From Halichoerus grypus (Eukaryota; Chordata; Mammalia; Carnivora; Phocidae): a stretch of 64,000 nucleotides of DNA. The position numbers and the translations under genes are program-made. The DNA is taken from positions 50,920,628 to 50,984,627 of the forward strand of contig NC_135722.1 in assembly GCF_964656455.1 (NCBI RefSeq). The letters run 5' to 3'. The notes below the pieces were generated by a model that saw nothing but the letters and a program-made list of their open reading frames with translations, made no database searches and had not been told where the DNA came from. Positions 13,088-22,920 of this stretch are shown here, in pieces (position 1 is the first letter of the stretch; every line of letters starts with the position of its first letter).

Positions 13088-13519
13088 GGGAGGCCTGGGT
13101 GGCTCAGTCGTTAAGCGTCTGCCTTCGGCTCAGGTCATGATCCCGGGGTCCTGGGATCGAGCCCCGCATAGGGCTCCCTGCTCAGCAGGGAGCCTGCTTC
13201 TCCCTCTCCCTCTGCCTGCCACTCCCCTGCTTGTGCTCTCTCTCTCTCTCTCTGACGAATAAATAAATAAAATCTTTAAAAAACAATAAAATAGGGTGCC
13301 TGGGTGGCTCAGTTGGTTGGGCGACTGCCTTCGGCTCAGGTCATGATCCCAGAATCGTGGGATTGAGTCCCACATCGGGCTCCCGGCTCAGCAGGGAGCC
13401 TGCTTCTCCCTCTGGCCCTCTCCCCTCTCATGCTGTTTCTCTCTCTCTTTCTCTCAAATAAATAAATATCTTTTTTTTAAAAAAGTTTAAAAAAATAAAT
13501 AAAATAAAAAACAATAAAA
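13088..13519 (+). mobile_element. SINEC with a second SINEC inserted in its tail
   Basis: Outer copy 13088-13293, tail resuming at about 13506. Outer near-duplication AAAATGCTGATTAGAC/AAAATGCTGATTTGAC at 13072-13087 and 13520-13535. Confidence 0.85.
13294..13505 (+). mobile_element. SINEC inserted in the tail of the preceding SINE
   Basis: GTTGGTTGGGCGACTGCC subtype. Its duplication AAAAAACAATAAAATA (13278-13293, 13506-13521) is the A-tail of the earlier SINE. Confidence 0.9.
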
Positions 13520-13762
13520 TAAAATGCTGATTTGACATCCAAAATCTCAATTAAGAGGTTAGATATACAAGTCTAAAGTTCAGAGAAGTCTGAGCTGGAA
13601 ACACAAATTTGAGAGTTTTCAATGAACAGATGATCCTTAAAACAACGGAAATGGCTTCTAAATGTCATTGATTTATTACACAGTAATGAAATAGCCAACG
13701 AATAGTGGCTGCTTTTATAAACCCTTTGTTTCCTTAAGGTGCTAGAAATCTTGCCAACTCTT

Positions 13763-13967
13763 TTTTTTTTTTTTTTTTTAAAGATTTTATTTATTTATTT
13801 GAGAGAGAGAGAATGAGAGACAGAGAGCATGAGAGGAAGGAGGGTCAGAGGGAGAAGCAGACTCCCTGCCGAGCAGGGAGCCCGATGTGGGACTCGATCC
13901 CGGGACTCCAGGATCATGACCTGAGCTGAAGGCAGTCGCTTAACCAACTGAGCCACCCAGGCGCCCC
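13763..13967 (-). mobile_element. SINEC, TTAAGCGACTGCC subtype
   Basis: 18-bp perfect duplication GAAATCTTGCCAACTCTT at 13745-13762 and 13968-13985. Long uninterrupted T-tail; probably young. Confidence 0.96.
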
Positions 13968-14118
13968 GAAATCTTGCCAACTCTTAACATGAATAAAACT
14001 TTGGTACCCAACATCTAACCCCATTACCAATCCCTCACAAAAATTTGACTTTCTGCTCTGCATTTTTCCTCACTCTCTTCCTTCCTTTCAAATTTTCAAT
14101 TAAAACATCAGGTACGTG

Positions 14119-14213
14119 GGGGCACCTAGATGGCTCAGTCAGAAGAGTAAGCGATCGTGAGTTCAAGCCCCATGTTGGGTGTAGAGACTACTTAAAAAAA
14201 AAAAATTTTTTTT
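14119..14213 (+). mobile_element. Short, old tRNA-Lys-type SINE
   Basis: GGCACCTAGATGGCTCAG head, GTTCAAGCCCCATGTTGG, then GTAGAGACTACTTAAAAAA. Diverged duplication AAACATCAGGTACGTGG/AAACATCAGATAAGTGG. Confidence 0.82.
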
Positions 14214-14232
14214 AAACATCAGATAAGTGGAG

Positions 14233-14392
14233 GCATTGTGGTATTAAGTGGTAAAGGCACTAATAATTCTATAGTTAGGTTTGAATCCTCTATCTTAGCT
14301 GTATACTAGTTCTATGACCGTGGAACTGTAATTTTCTTAGTAAGATGGAGCTAATAGTACCTCTGTTACAGAATTGTTGTGATGATAACATC
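14233..14392 (+). mobile_element. MIR
   Basis: MIR core order: GGTTTGAATCCTC, TTCTATGACCGTGGAACT, TAAGATGGAGCTAATAGTACC, TTGTTGTGATGATAAC. Confidence 0.75.
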
Positions 14393-14545
14393 CATTCATT
14401 CACTTGTTCAACAAAAACTTACTGAGCATCTATCACATGCCCAGGACTATGTCTAGCACTAGAGCTACAATGGTAAACAAGCAGAGGTCGTACTGTCCTC
14501 GTCAAGTTGACAGCCCAAGGGACCATAATATTTCTAAACAACCAA
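14393..14545 (-). mobile_element. L2 fragment
   Basis: CATTCATTCACTTGTTCAAC, TACTGAGCATCTATCACATG, then AGTTGACAGCCCAAGGGAC: the antisense L2 3' terminus. Confidence 0.7.
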
Positions 14546-14589
14546 GACAAAATTTAAAATTTTTTAAAAATCATCTTAAAAAAATAAGT

Positions 14590-15060
14590 ATGTAAAGAGC
14601 ATCACACAGTGCCTGGCAAGTAGTAGGTCCTAAATAAATGACCACACTTATATTTTATAATTAAAGTATATAAATCCTCACAGAACAACACATTTTTAGA
14701 ATTGGGACGACTTTTAGAAATCAAAAGGTCCAACTCTCTCATTTAACAGAAGAGCAGATTAAATTACTCCATAATAACTTACTCAGGACACCTGTTCAAT
14801 CAGGCCGTGAGCCAGGTATGTGGGTACAAGGATAGTAAAACAGTCCCCGCCTTATGTCAAATAAATATGCAAGGGGAAGTGACCTGCCTGAGTAACTTAG
14901 CTGCTCACTCACACTGGAAATCATACCTTCTAATTTTCAGTGTTTCGCTCTTTCCACTGATCCAAAATTATTCCATTTAAATAAAAATATTTATCAAGAA
15001 GAACCTTACCATGTGCCCTGTGCCAAAGAGAGTGGCATTGTACAACTCAGCAAGTCCTCA
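14590..15060. mobile_element. MIR/L2 mosaic
   Basis: Pieces include an MIR tail (CAGTGCCTGGCAAGTAGTAGG, 14610-14640) and antisense MIR-like segments (TTAACAGAAGAGCAGATTAA at about 14745; GAAGTGACCTGCCTGAGTAA at about 14877). Too decayed for firm borders. Confidence 0.45.
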
Positions 15061-15110
15061 CAGGTAAGTTGTCAAAAAGAATAGCTTGGGCTTAGAAATT
15101 GATCCTTTTT

Positions 15111-15302
15111 GGGCACCTGGGTAGCGCAGTCGGTTAAGCGTCTGCCTTCGGCTCAGGTCACGATCCCAGGGTCCTAGGATCGAGTCCCGCATCAGGCTCC
15201 CTGCTCCGTGGGGGGGTCTGCTTCGCCCTCTGCCCCTCCTCCCACTCATTCTCTCAATCTCTGTCTCAAATAATAAATAAATAAAATATTTTTTAAAAAG
15301 AA
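15111..15302 (+). mobile_element. SINEC
   Basis: 17-bp perfect duplication AGAAATTGATCCTTTTT at 15094-15110 and 15303-15319. Confidence 0.95.
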
Positions 15303-15574
15303 AGAAATTGATCCTTTTTTGCTCTGTGAGTCAACAACAATACGCAGCAGCCAGGGCCTATTGGCGTTGGTAGCAGATTACAGAAAGATGGAGAAAAATA
15401 AAGTGAAAGCCACTGGCTAAGCAGAGAGAAAACAGAGCAAGGCCTTTCTCCTTCGCTCCAGAGATTAAGTCACAGTCCCTCCAGGGTAGGGCCGATCACA
15501 GAACTCCACCTTTACTCTCTCTGGGCCATCCACCCATCCTCACCCCCTTTCAAGGATTGAGTTTCTAATGGGAA

Positions 15575-15805
15575 AAACAACAGTGGTGTGGAAAGAGCAC
15601 ACCCTGAGGGCTCACAGACCTCAGCTGAAATGCTGGCTCCACCTCTCACTGGCTGAATGTTTCTTACCTCAACTATTTCTGCATAGAAAATGGTGACTAT
15701 ACTGTACTTCTGTGGTGAGCATTAGAATTGTGCTCGATGTATCTAGAAAAATGCCTAGCATGCAGAGGTTACTCAATATATAGTACTATCGTTAATTATT
15801 ATTAA
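15575..15805 (+). mobile_element. MIR
   Basis: AAATGCTGGCTCCACCTCTC, TTCTTACCTCAACTATTTCTG, ATGCCTAGCATGCAGAGGTT and the ACTATCGTTAATTATTATTA end follow MIR order. Confidence 0.75.
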
Positions 15806-16272
15806 TGTCCAGGTCTCCCCTACCTACCCCACACTCCTTGTGACTGCAGGCTTCAACAGAACACCACAGTGTAGGGCTCCGACAGGAACAGGACGCTCTG
15901 AGACAGACACGGCACCTCCATTGGCTACATTCCTCCCTCTCTCCTCCCTCAACCTAGACCAGCTCAGCTCCCCACTCCACTCCGCCAACTTTGAAAAAAC
16001 AAAATCTTTGAACCTGCCTTCTCTGGTCCCTCTTCAGAATATCATCTTCTTTCCTTCCTTCCCTTACCACTATCTTTCTCAAAAGAGAAGTCTACACTTG
16101 CTGCCTCTGTGTCCTCACCTCCTACTCCCTCCCTAAGCCACAGCAGTCTAGCTACCATCCCCACCCCTCCACTGAAACTGCCGTCACCAGGTCACCAATG
16201 ACTCAACAGCTCAGTTCAGGGCTCACCCTACTTGTTCTCTGCTTCAATAGACACTTAAGACACTTTATTTTA

Positions 16273-16471
16273 TTTTATTTTATTTTTTTTTTTAAAGATT
16301 TTATTTATTTATTTGAGAGAGAGAGAGAGTACATGAGAGGGGGGAGGGTCAGAGGGAGAAGCAGACTCCCTGCCGAGCAGGGAGCCCGATGTGGGACTCG
16401 ATCCAGGGACTCCAGGATCATGACCTGAGCCGAAGGCAGTCGCTTAACCAACTGAGCCACCCAGGCGCCCC
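16273..16471 (-). mobile_element. SINEC
   Basis: Duplication AAGACACTTTATTTTA at 16257-16272 and 16472-16487. (TTTTA)n expansion at the junction. Confidence 0.94.
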
Positions 16472-16668
16472 AAGACACTTTATTTTAGAAACTCTTCCCA
16501 TTCCTGGCTTCCCAGACAGTACTTTCTCCTACCTCTCTGATTGCTCCTCCTCAAGACTCTTTCCCTAGCTTTTCTGTCTACATATATCAGAGTTCTCCTA
16601 GGCCCTATCCTCAACCTCCTTCCTTTCTGTACTTTATGGATTTTACTCAGGTGACTTCACCTATTACT

Positions 16669-16846
16669 CTTTTTTTAAGATTTTAGTTATTTATTTATTT
16701 GAGAGAGAGCAAGAGAGAGAGCTCGAGCAGGGAGGAGGGCAGAGGGAGAAGAAGATGCCCCACTGAGCAGGGAGCCCGATGGGACTCTGGGATCATGACC
16801 TGAGCCAAAGGCAGACTCTTAACCCACTGAGCCACCGAGGCGCCCC
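16669..16846 (-). mobile_element. SINEC, older
   Basis: Several substitutions and a short centre. Duplication TCACCTATT at 16657-16665 and 16847-16855. Confidence 0.87.
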
Positions 16847-17406
16847 TCACCTATTGCTAATGATATCTACTCTCACTTGGAAATCATTCCCATAGCTATG
16901 CTCCTACCTCTCTGAGGAACTCCAAAGCTCCTATCTTCTCCCCTAAGTAGCAGATGTCATCCACAAGCATCTCAAAACCAACATAAACTCCCCACAGCAG
17001 CTCTCTAGGCTGTATTTCCATGTGTTAATGGCCTCACACTAACATCCAGTCACCTAACACTTCTTCCTCCGCCCTTCGCTCACACATTTCAGTTAATCCC
17101 CATGACCACTACCCTAGTCCCAGCCTCCAGCATTTGCAACTGCTCTCCTGCCCCTAGTTTATCCACTCTCGGCCTCCCGAGCACAGGCATCAAAGAGATC
17201 TTTCTAAAACACCACTCTGACCAAGTGACTCTCCACCTTAAATATCTAGAGTAAAGCTCAACTCCAACAGGATGTAAGCTCTTTGCCATTCAGAATCCCT
17301 TCTGAGCAGCCCAACAGTGGGTCCAGCACCAGGAACAAGTCACCATTCCCTGAACACGCCATGTATTTCTTCACTCACATTACCTAGTACTCTTCTGGTC
17401 ATCCTT

Positions 17407-17837
17407 TTTTTGTTTGTTTGTTTTTTTAAGTATAATCTCCATTTTTTTCCCCCAAAGGACTTAGCTCCTTACATGGGTTTTGGTAGAGGTAGTGGGGCAG
17501 TACCTGCAGGTCTAAATTGGGGTGGGGGTGTTGGGTCCTTCTGTGCTTCACGAGAGCAATTCCTGACCACCTTACTATGGATGGCACAGCACACACAGTA
17601 ATGTAGTTTCACATAGAGCTTGGGAAGCACATCGACCTTGAACACACTTGCTTCAGACATGTCCCTGACGGCGGCAGCCTCTACGTTCCGAATAACGAAT
17701 TTCTCAATGGCCTTGTCCTTGGGCACACAACAGACCCAGCTGGTGCAGCAAAGAGGCTGCATGAGACCACGGCTCTTTTTGGCATGACCATTATTCCTTC
17801 TTTCCTTGGTCATCTTGGAAGTGAGGACCCGAGAGAC
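17407..17837 (-). pseudogene. RPS26: RPS26 processed retrocopy with an open frame
   Basis: Intronless copy of the 40S ribosomal protein eS26 mRNA, flanked by an 18-bp perfect duplication ACTCTTCTGGTCATCCTT (17389-17406, 17838-17855). The ORF (17813-17469) is 114 codons against 115 in human, with one residue lost in RNIVEAAA (RNVEAAA here). It starts MTKERRNNG and ends PKPM. Of the four zinc ligands (C23, C26, C74, C77), C26 is Trp (CTSW for CTNC); the CVSC pair is CVCC and intact. A 3'UTR remnant and a degenerate A-tail follow. About twenty substitutions, including loss of conserved basic residues, argue for a pseudogene that happens to lack stops. It lies in an L2 relic and in STIM1 sense orientation. 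No promoter of its own is seen. Confidence 0.93.
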
Positions 17838-18075
17838 ACTCTTCTGGTCATCCTTAAAGATCCACCTTAAACATCTCTGAAGCCTTCCCTGACACCCTCT
17901 AGCTAAGCATTTAGACCCTCCTTTCTTTCTCCCAATACAACTTCTATGTTCCTCTACTGTAGCACTTGTGACACAATATTGAGTGTACTTGCCTATGTGC
18001 TTATCTTCTCAGTAATCTGTGGATTGCTCAAGGACAAGGACTATGTCTGTCACATCTCCATAAGGCAGCCCACTT

Positions 18076-18545
18076 GCCCAGTCTCTCAAGATGAGCAGCC
18101 AGACTATCAACCATGGTGGAGATATTCCCCCCATATCAGGAGAGCGAACTCTAATGGCAGCAGGAAGTCTTAATACTTCCCCTCTTGCAAATGCTGCTTG
18201 GACTCTGACTCCAGAGGAAGCATCCTGACCTAATTCCTGGGGCCCTTCTGCCTAGAACAGCCTGTTCAATAGGGATAGGAGAGCTTCCTGTAGATTAAAA
18301 TTCTTTGGAAAATGATTTCTAAAATGGGCTAATTACAAGTAGGGCTGGCCACTGCCAGATCCATTTCAGGAAGTCATGTCAAGACTTTTACATACCGTCA
18401 AAAGTAAGTGAGGTGAGTACTACAACAGCCTGTGGCTAGTCTTCCTGCTTTTAATTCCACCTCTCCTTGGGACACAGCCCTGCACCACATACTGGCAACA
18501 AGTTGTTCACTAGCCAGAAATCTGTGATGGCTTCTCACTGCCTAA
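18076..18545. other. Single-copy intron
   Basis: No gene or repeat recognised. Confidence 0.5.
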
Positions 18546-18549
18546 AACT

Positions 18550-18845
18550 GCACAGCATGGTGATTAAGAACAAGGACCCTAAAATATATCATCCAGGCCT
18601 GAATCCCAATTCCACCACTCATTAACCATGTGAGTTTGAGCAAGTTATTTAAGTTCTCTGGGCCTCTGTTTTCTCACCTGTAAAATAAGAAAATAATAGT
18701 ATACCTACCCTCTTAGGATTGGTATAAAGATTAAATACTCTAAAAATAAGAATTAAATAATAAAAAATTAAACCAGCTTACCATTAAAAATGTTATTAAC
18801 AGTGCCTGGTTCATGGTAAGAACTTAGTAAATTATATATAAACAT
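18550..18845 (+). mobile_element. MIR
   Basis: Well kept: GCATGGTGATTAAGAACAAG, CCACTCATTAACCATGTGAG, TTTGAGCAAGTTATTTAAG, CTGTTTTCTCACCTG, and CAGTGCCTGGTTCATGGTAA. Confidence 0.85.
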
Positions 18846-18869
18846 ATTCAGGTTTCAAGTCCCTCTGTC

Positions 18870-19450
18870 ATTTAAAACCTGAGACAAGAACTGTTGCCCT
18901 GACCCATTTCACATGCCACAACTCACCAGTTCCCAATCCTTTTAACTTCTGACTTCATCACTTATGATTCTTTGCCTCTACCCACAATATCAACCCTCCA
19001 TCTACCAGCCCCTCCCTCTGTCCTTAGCTGCAAATTCTCCCTGGAAGTGCTACCTACAGCTGCCTGGAAAATGCCCCTCGGCAGAGTGCCACGCCTAAGA
19101 GCGATACAGGATAACACCTTCACCTGAGCACCCCAATCTCCTTGCTCACTCCTACTTGCACTCAGGTCATTTTTCCAATCCAAACGCCTCCCTGAACTTC
19201 TGCAGGAGATAAACCTTAAACAGAGTTTTAGACACTAAGTCACACCATCTCCAGGAAGCCTGCTAGACTACAGTGATCCTCAACCACTAAAGTCTTAATC
19301 TGTAAGATATACTTCCTCACTCATATCATCCAACCATCTCTATGAGATGAAGTTCCATGAGGCAGTATCTGGTGTTCTATTACTACGTCCCTATTATCCT
19401 AGAACAATGACTGGGTCATAGTAAATGTTTAATAACTACTTACAGAATGC
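18870..19450 (+). mobile_element. Probable L2/CR1-type fragment
   Basis: TTTTTCCAATCCAAACGCC, then CATGAGGCAGTATCTGG and TGACTGGGTCATAGTAAATG resemble plus-sense L2 3' order. Borders soft. Confidence 0.45.
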
Positions 19451-19491
19451 AATTAATCTACCCCAACATTTTCATCTTTAAATAAGAAAAC

Positions 19492-19727
19492 GGGGTGCCT
19501 GGGTGGCTCAGTCAGTTGAGTATCCGACTCTTGGTTTCGGCTCAGGTCATGATCTCAGGGTCATGAGATCGAGCCCCGCATCAGGCTCTGCACTGAGGGT
19601 GGAGCCTGTTTGGGATTCTCTCTCTTCCTCTCCCTCTGCTGTTCCACACCCTCCCCCCACCCGGCCGCCACTTGTGCTCATGCACTCTCTCTCTTTCTCT
19701 AAAAAAAAAAAAAAGAAAGAAAAGAAA
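19492..19727 (+). mobile_element. SINEC, TCAGTTGAGTATCCGACTC subtype
   Basis: Older subfamily with CTCTTGGTTTCGGCTCAGG head and GCACTGAGGGTGGAGCC centre. Duplication AAATAAGAAAAC at 19480-19491 and 19729-19740. Confidence 0.9.
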
Positions 19728-19740
19728 TAAATAAGAAAAC

Positions 19741-20282
19741 TAGGATTGAGAAAATAGAAGTACCTCAGTCAAAGCTGAGTGAGGACTGAAACCCAGAACT
19801 CTGCAAGACTGAAATTATGAATGCAATCCACCCCCAACACACTTCTGGGCCAGCTGCAATTCACAAGAGAGCAGACAGACAGTTCTCTGATTAAACTGAG
19901 TGACGTTCCCTCAAAGCAGGGCATTTATCTTCTCCTCCAGAAGCAAAAGACTAGGCCAACTATAGATGCTCGATTAGCTAAATCTCTTACCATTGATTCT
20001 AGGACATAATCAGGGACTGGTGGATTAACCAAGATCTCCAGCTTTCTGTAGCAACAACCCAGTCTGTGAAAAGAAGGGGAGCCCTGGAGTTACCTTGCCA
20101 ACCAAAGGACAGGTTGCCATTTAACTTCTCCAAGCCTTACTAACAGAAAAGCAGGAAGCCACTTTGTGCTCATTTACCTAATTGTGTTCCGTGGAACACT
20201 AGTGTCTTATGTGATGTCAATAGATGGGTTTGTCTGGAGTTTGGGGGTAGGGAGCAGGGAGGGGGTGGAAATTCCATAATCA
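19741..20282. other. Single-copy intron
   Basis: Short ORFs only; no repeat recognised. Confidence 0.5.
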
Positions 20283-20296
20283 AAAAAATATAGGAG

Positions 20297-20492
20297 GGGG
20301 CGCCTGGGTGGCTCAGTTGGTTAAGCAACTGCCTTCGGCTCAGGTCATGATTCTGGAGTCCCGGGATCGAGTCCCACATCGGGCTCCCTGCTCAGCAGGG
20401 GGTCTGCTTCTCCCTCTGACCCTTCCCCTCTCATGCTCTCTGTCTCCCATTCTCTCTCTCAGATAAATAAATAAAATCTTTAAAAAAAAAAA
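20297..20492 (+). mobile_element. SINEC, TTAAGCAACTGCC subtype
   Basis: First of three SINEs in tandem. Near-duplication around AAAAATATAGGA at 20285-20296 and about 20495-20508. Confidence 0.9.
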
Positions 20493-20507
20493 AAAAAATA
20501 TATAGGA

Positions 20508-20582
20508 GGGGCACCTGGCTAGCTCAGCCCATAGAGCATGGGACTCTTGATCTCAGGGTCATGAGTTAAAGCTTAAAAAAAG
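20508..20582 (+). mobile_element. Short, old tRNA-Lys-type SINE
   Basis: GCACCTGGCTAGCTCAGCCC and ATAGAGCATGGGACTCTTG keep tRNA-Lys order. Ends in an A-run and a following G-run (20585-20595). Confidence 0.78.
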
Positions 20583-20589
20583 TTGGGGG

Positions 20590-20782
20590 GGGGGGCGCTT
20601 AGGTGGCTCAGTCATTAAGCATCTGCCTTCAGCTCAGGTCATGATCCCAGGGTCCTGGAATCGAGCCCCACATCGGGCTCCCTGCTCAGCGGAAGCCTGC
20701 TTCTCCCTCTCCCACTCTCCCTGCTTGCGTTCCCTCTCTCGCTGTGTCTTTCTCTGTCAACTAAATAAATTATTTTTTTTTA
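20590..20782 (+). mobile_element. SINEC
   Basis: GGGGCGCTTAGGTGGCTCAG head, CCCACATCGGGCTCCC centre, CTAAATAAATTA tail. Third of the tandem trio. Confidence 0.9.
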
Positions 20783-20952
20783 AATGTAGGAAACCCTACA
20801 TACCTTTCCTTATCATATTAAAGGATCCTAGCTTTTCCAAACTTGATCTCAAAGGTCTCTCAAGAGTAATACCTATTGTCTTTTCATATGAGAGAGATAT
20901 TCTGAAGAACACTTATTTTATTTTTTAATTTACTTTTTAAGAACTTATTTTA

Positions 20953-21154
20953 GGGGTGCCTGGGTGGCTCAGTCGTTAAGCGTCTGCCTTCAGCTCAGGT
21001 CCTGATCCCAGGGTCCTGGGATCAAGCCCCGCATCAGGCTCCCTGCTCTGCGGGGAGCCTGCTTCTCCCTCTACCAGCCCCCCTGCTGTGTTGTCTCTCT
21101 CTCTGTCAAATAAATCAATAAAATCTTTTAAAAAAATTAAAAAATAAAAATAAA
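20953..21154 (+). mobile_element. SINEC, TCGTTAAGCGTCTGCC subtype
   Basis: Full-length near-consensus copy. Target duplication not clear. Confidence 0.92.
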
Positions 21155-21289
21155 AGAATGCAGTGTACACATGTATAAAGGTACTATTATTCCACAGTTC
21201 CCCAAATGGACAGGACCCTAAATAGGAACTGGACTTGGACTACTAAAATCACATTACTTTCTCCAGCACAATAAGCTTGGGAGAAAGTT

Positions 21290-21360
21290 AACCTGGATTC
21301 AGATCTGTCTGCTAACTTTAAAGCCTGTGTCTTTCTATCATTACACTATATTCCTTGACA
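21290..21360 (-). mobile_element. MIR fragment
   Basis: TGGATTCAGATCTGTCTGCT then TCTATCATTACACTATATTC match antisense MIR 5' end. Confidence 0.55.
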
Positions 21361-21640
21361 GTTGTTTATTCTAAAAAATCTTTACGGAGCTACAGATGCA
21401 ATGCTAGGTACAAGGATATAAGGAAGTGTAAGATTTAGTAATCTCTGCACTCACTGAACTCATAATTTGGTGATATTCATTGCTATGACAGAGGGAATGG
21501 GAACATAGGGATAGACAGCGGGAAAGGAGGTAATGAGAGCTTGAGGGGAGCCCTAATCTTTGGTGGTAAGAGAAGTTGCCAGGGAAGGCTTCCCAGAGAA
21601 GTAGGTACATCAGTGCTAGTCTAGTGATAAAGAACATGGC
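21361..21640 (-). mobile_element. L2 fragment
   Basis: GATGCAATGCTAGGTACAAG then TTGCCAGGGAAGGCTTCCC: antisense L2 3' region. Confidence 0.6.
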
Positions 21641-22009
21641 GGGAGGGGAGGGGAAACATGGGCTCTCAAGGGAATAGACCAGTTTCTTAAAGAAGGCCAG
21701 CTTCTGGCCTATCCAATGAAGTAGGAGAGGAAAAAGGGGTCTTTACCAGATAATAGCACCTCCGGGGACTAACCAGAGATGCTTTAGGAAGCACATGCCA
21801 GGTTGGGTCGCCACCAGATACAAACAGCTGCCCTCCTGGAAACAATTAAGTGGCAGTTTTTACTCTGACAGAATCTTAGGCCTCAATGGAATATTTTGAA
21901 ATCGCTTAAATAAACTCCCAGTTTATTGATAATAAGAGGTCCTAAGAGAACCTGGCTTCATTTGTCTCAACTCGAGCTGAATACGGGAGAAACACAGGTT
22001 AGACAATAA

Positions 22010-22260
22010 TAATTATAATGGATGACAATTAATGAGAGCTTATTATGTGTCAGGCAATCTGCTAAATGTTCAACATGAATTAGCTCATCTTAATCTTCAC
22101 AACAGCCCTTTGAGGTAGATAATATGATTATCTCCATGTTATAGATAAGGAAGTAGGCTCAGAGAGGTGAAGTAACTTGCCCAAAGTATTACTAGCAAAA
22201 GATGGAACCTAGGTAGACTGACCCCAGGGCCTATGTCCTTCATCACTAGACTAGCTGAGG
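22010..22260 (-). mobile_element. MIR
   Basis: Clear antisense MIR: TTATTATGTGTCAGGCAATC, TTAGCTCATCTTAATCTTCA, CAGCCCTTTGAGGTAGATAA, AGAGGTGAAGTAACTTGCCC. Confidence 0.88.
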
Positions 22261-22505
22261 TACCTACTTCTCTGGGAAGCCTCCTCTAACAAATCCTCTA
22301 CCATGAAAGACTGGGGACCCCTGAATTCCCACTGCCTCCTATCCCTCTCTCTACTTCTTGTCCCCATTCCCTCTAACGTGGCAGTGAATTATCACCAAAA
22401 TTATGAGTTCCATGAGGGCAGAGATTACTGAATCTTACACTTTCTTGTAACCCTTCTACCAAGCATCACATCTGCAACTCAATAAGTATTTTTTAGAATA
22501 AAAAA
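22261..22505 (+). mobile_element. L2 3' fragment
   Basis: GGAAGCCTCCTCTAACAAAT, GAGTTCCATGAGGGCAGAGA and AACTCAATAAGTATTTTTTA give the L2 3' end. Confidence 0.7.
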
Positions 22506-22519
22506 CTGTCAAGGAATAT

Positions 22520-22735
22520 AGTATAATGATAGAAAGACACAGGCTCTAAAGTCAAACAGACTTAGATCTGAATCCAGGCACTGCCACTTCTTAGCTATAA
22601 TATTGACTAAGTTACTTAAGCACTCTGGGGCTCAGAGTGGTAAAATTTTTAACCATATAACATTGTGAGAAAACTAAGCTAAGCACCTTAAACAGTGCCT
22701 GGCACATAAAAGTTACCCAATTTTATTTGCCATCC
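22520..22735 (+). mobile_element. MIR
   Basis: TTAGATCTGAATCCAGGCAC, TGCCACTTCTTAGCTATAAT, CAGTGCCTGGCACATAAAAG. Confidence 0.82.
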
Positions 22736-22759
22736 TCCTCGTTTCCCCTTGTCTTTCAC

Positions 22760-22890
22760 ATATTGGTAGAAAGAACTCTAGTCTGAGAATCCAGAGTATA
22801 ATTAGCTATAATCTGAATTAAGTACTTCTTTCTGGGCTTCAATTTCCTCGTCTATAACTCACAGACTATTGGTTCAGAACAAATGAAATA
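22760..22890 (+). mobile_element. MIR fragment
   Basis: GAACTCTAGTCTGAGAATCC and GGGCTTCAATTTCCTCGTCT. Confidence 0.6.
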
Positions 22891-22920
22891 AAACATGCTT
22901 GAGTGGTTAAAAAACACAGT

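Larger units (their letters stand above)
12341..13650 (-). mobile_element. L2 fragment split by a SINE pair
   Basis: Antisense L2 3' region can be followed from CAGTATTCTAGGCACTGAGG through ATTTTTAAATAGAATGACTG, GAGGCAGGAGCATGTCC and TGCTGACAGACTGAATGTAA. It resumes after the SINEs at GGTTAGATATACAAGTCTAA. It is one of the longer L2 relics here. Confidence 0.75.
15930..18075 (+). mobile_element. Long L2 relic, RT-coding part to 3' end
   Basis: Plus-sense L2 can be followed from GAAACTGCCGTCACCAGGTC through CTACCTCTCTGATTGCTCC, CTCCTAGGCCCTATCCTC and ACAGGCATCAAAGAGATCTT. It resumes after the RPS26 retrocopy at CTTCCCTGACACCCTCTAGC and ends near GACAAGGACTATGTCTG. It hosts two SINEs and the RPS26 copy. 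No open frame remains. Confidence 0.75.

Noticed and set aside
17469..17813. Functional RPS26 gene
   Set aside because: Intronless, with a target duplication and tail, about twenty replacements and a lost zinc cysteine; called a retrocopy.
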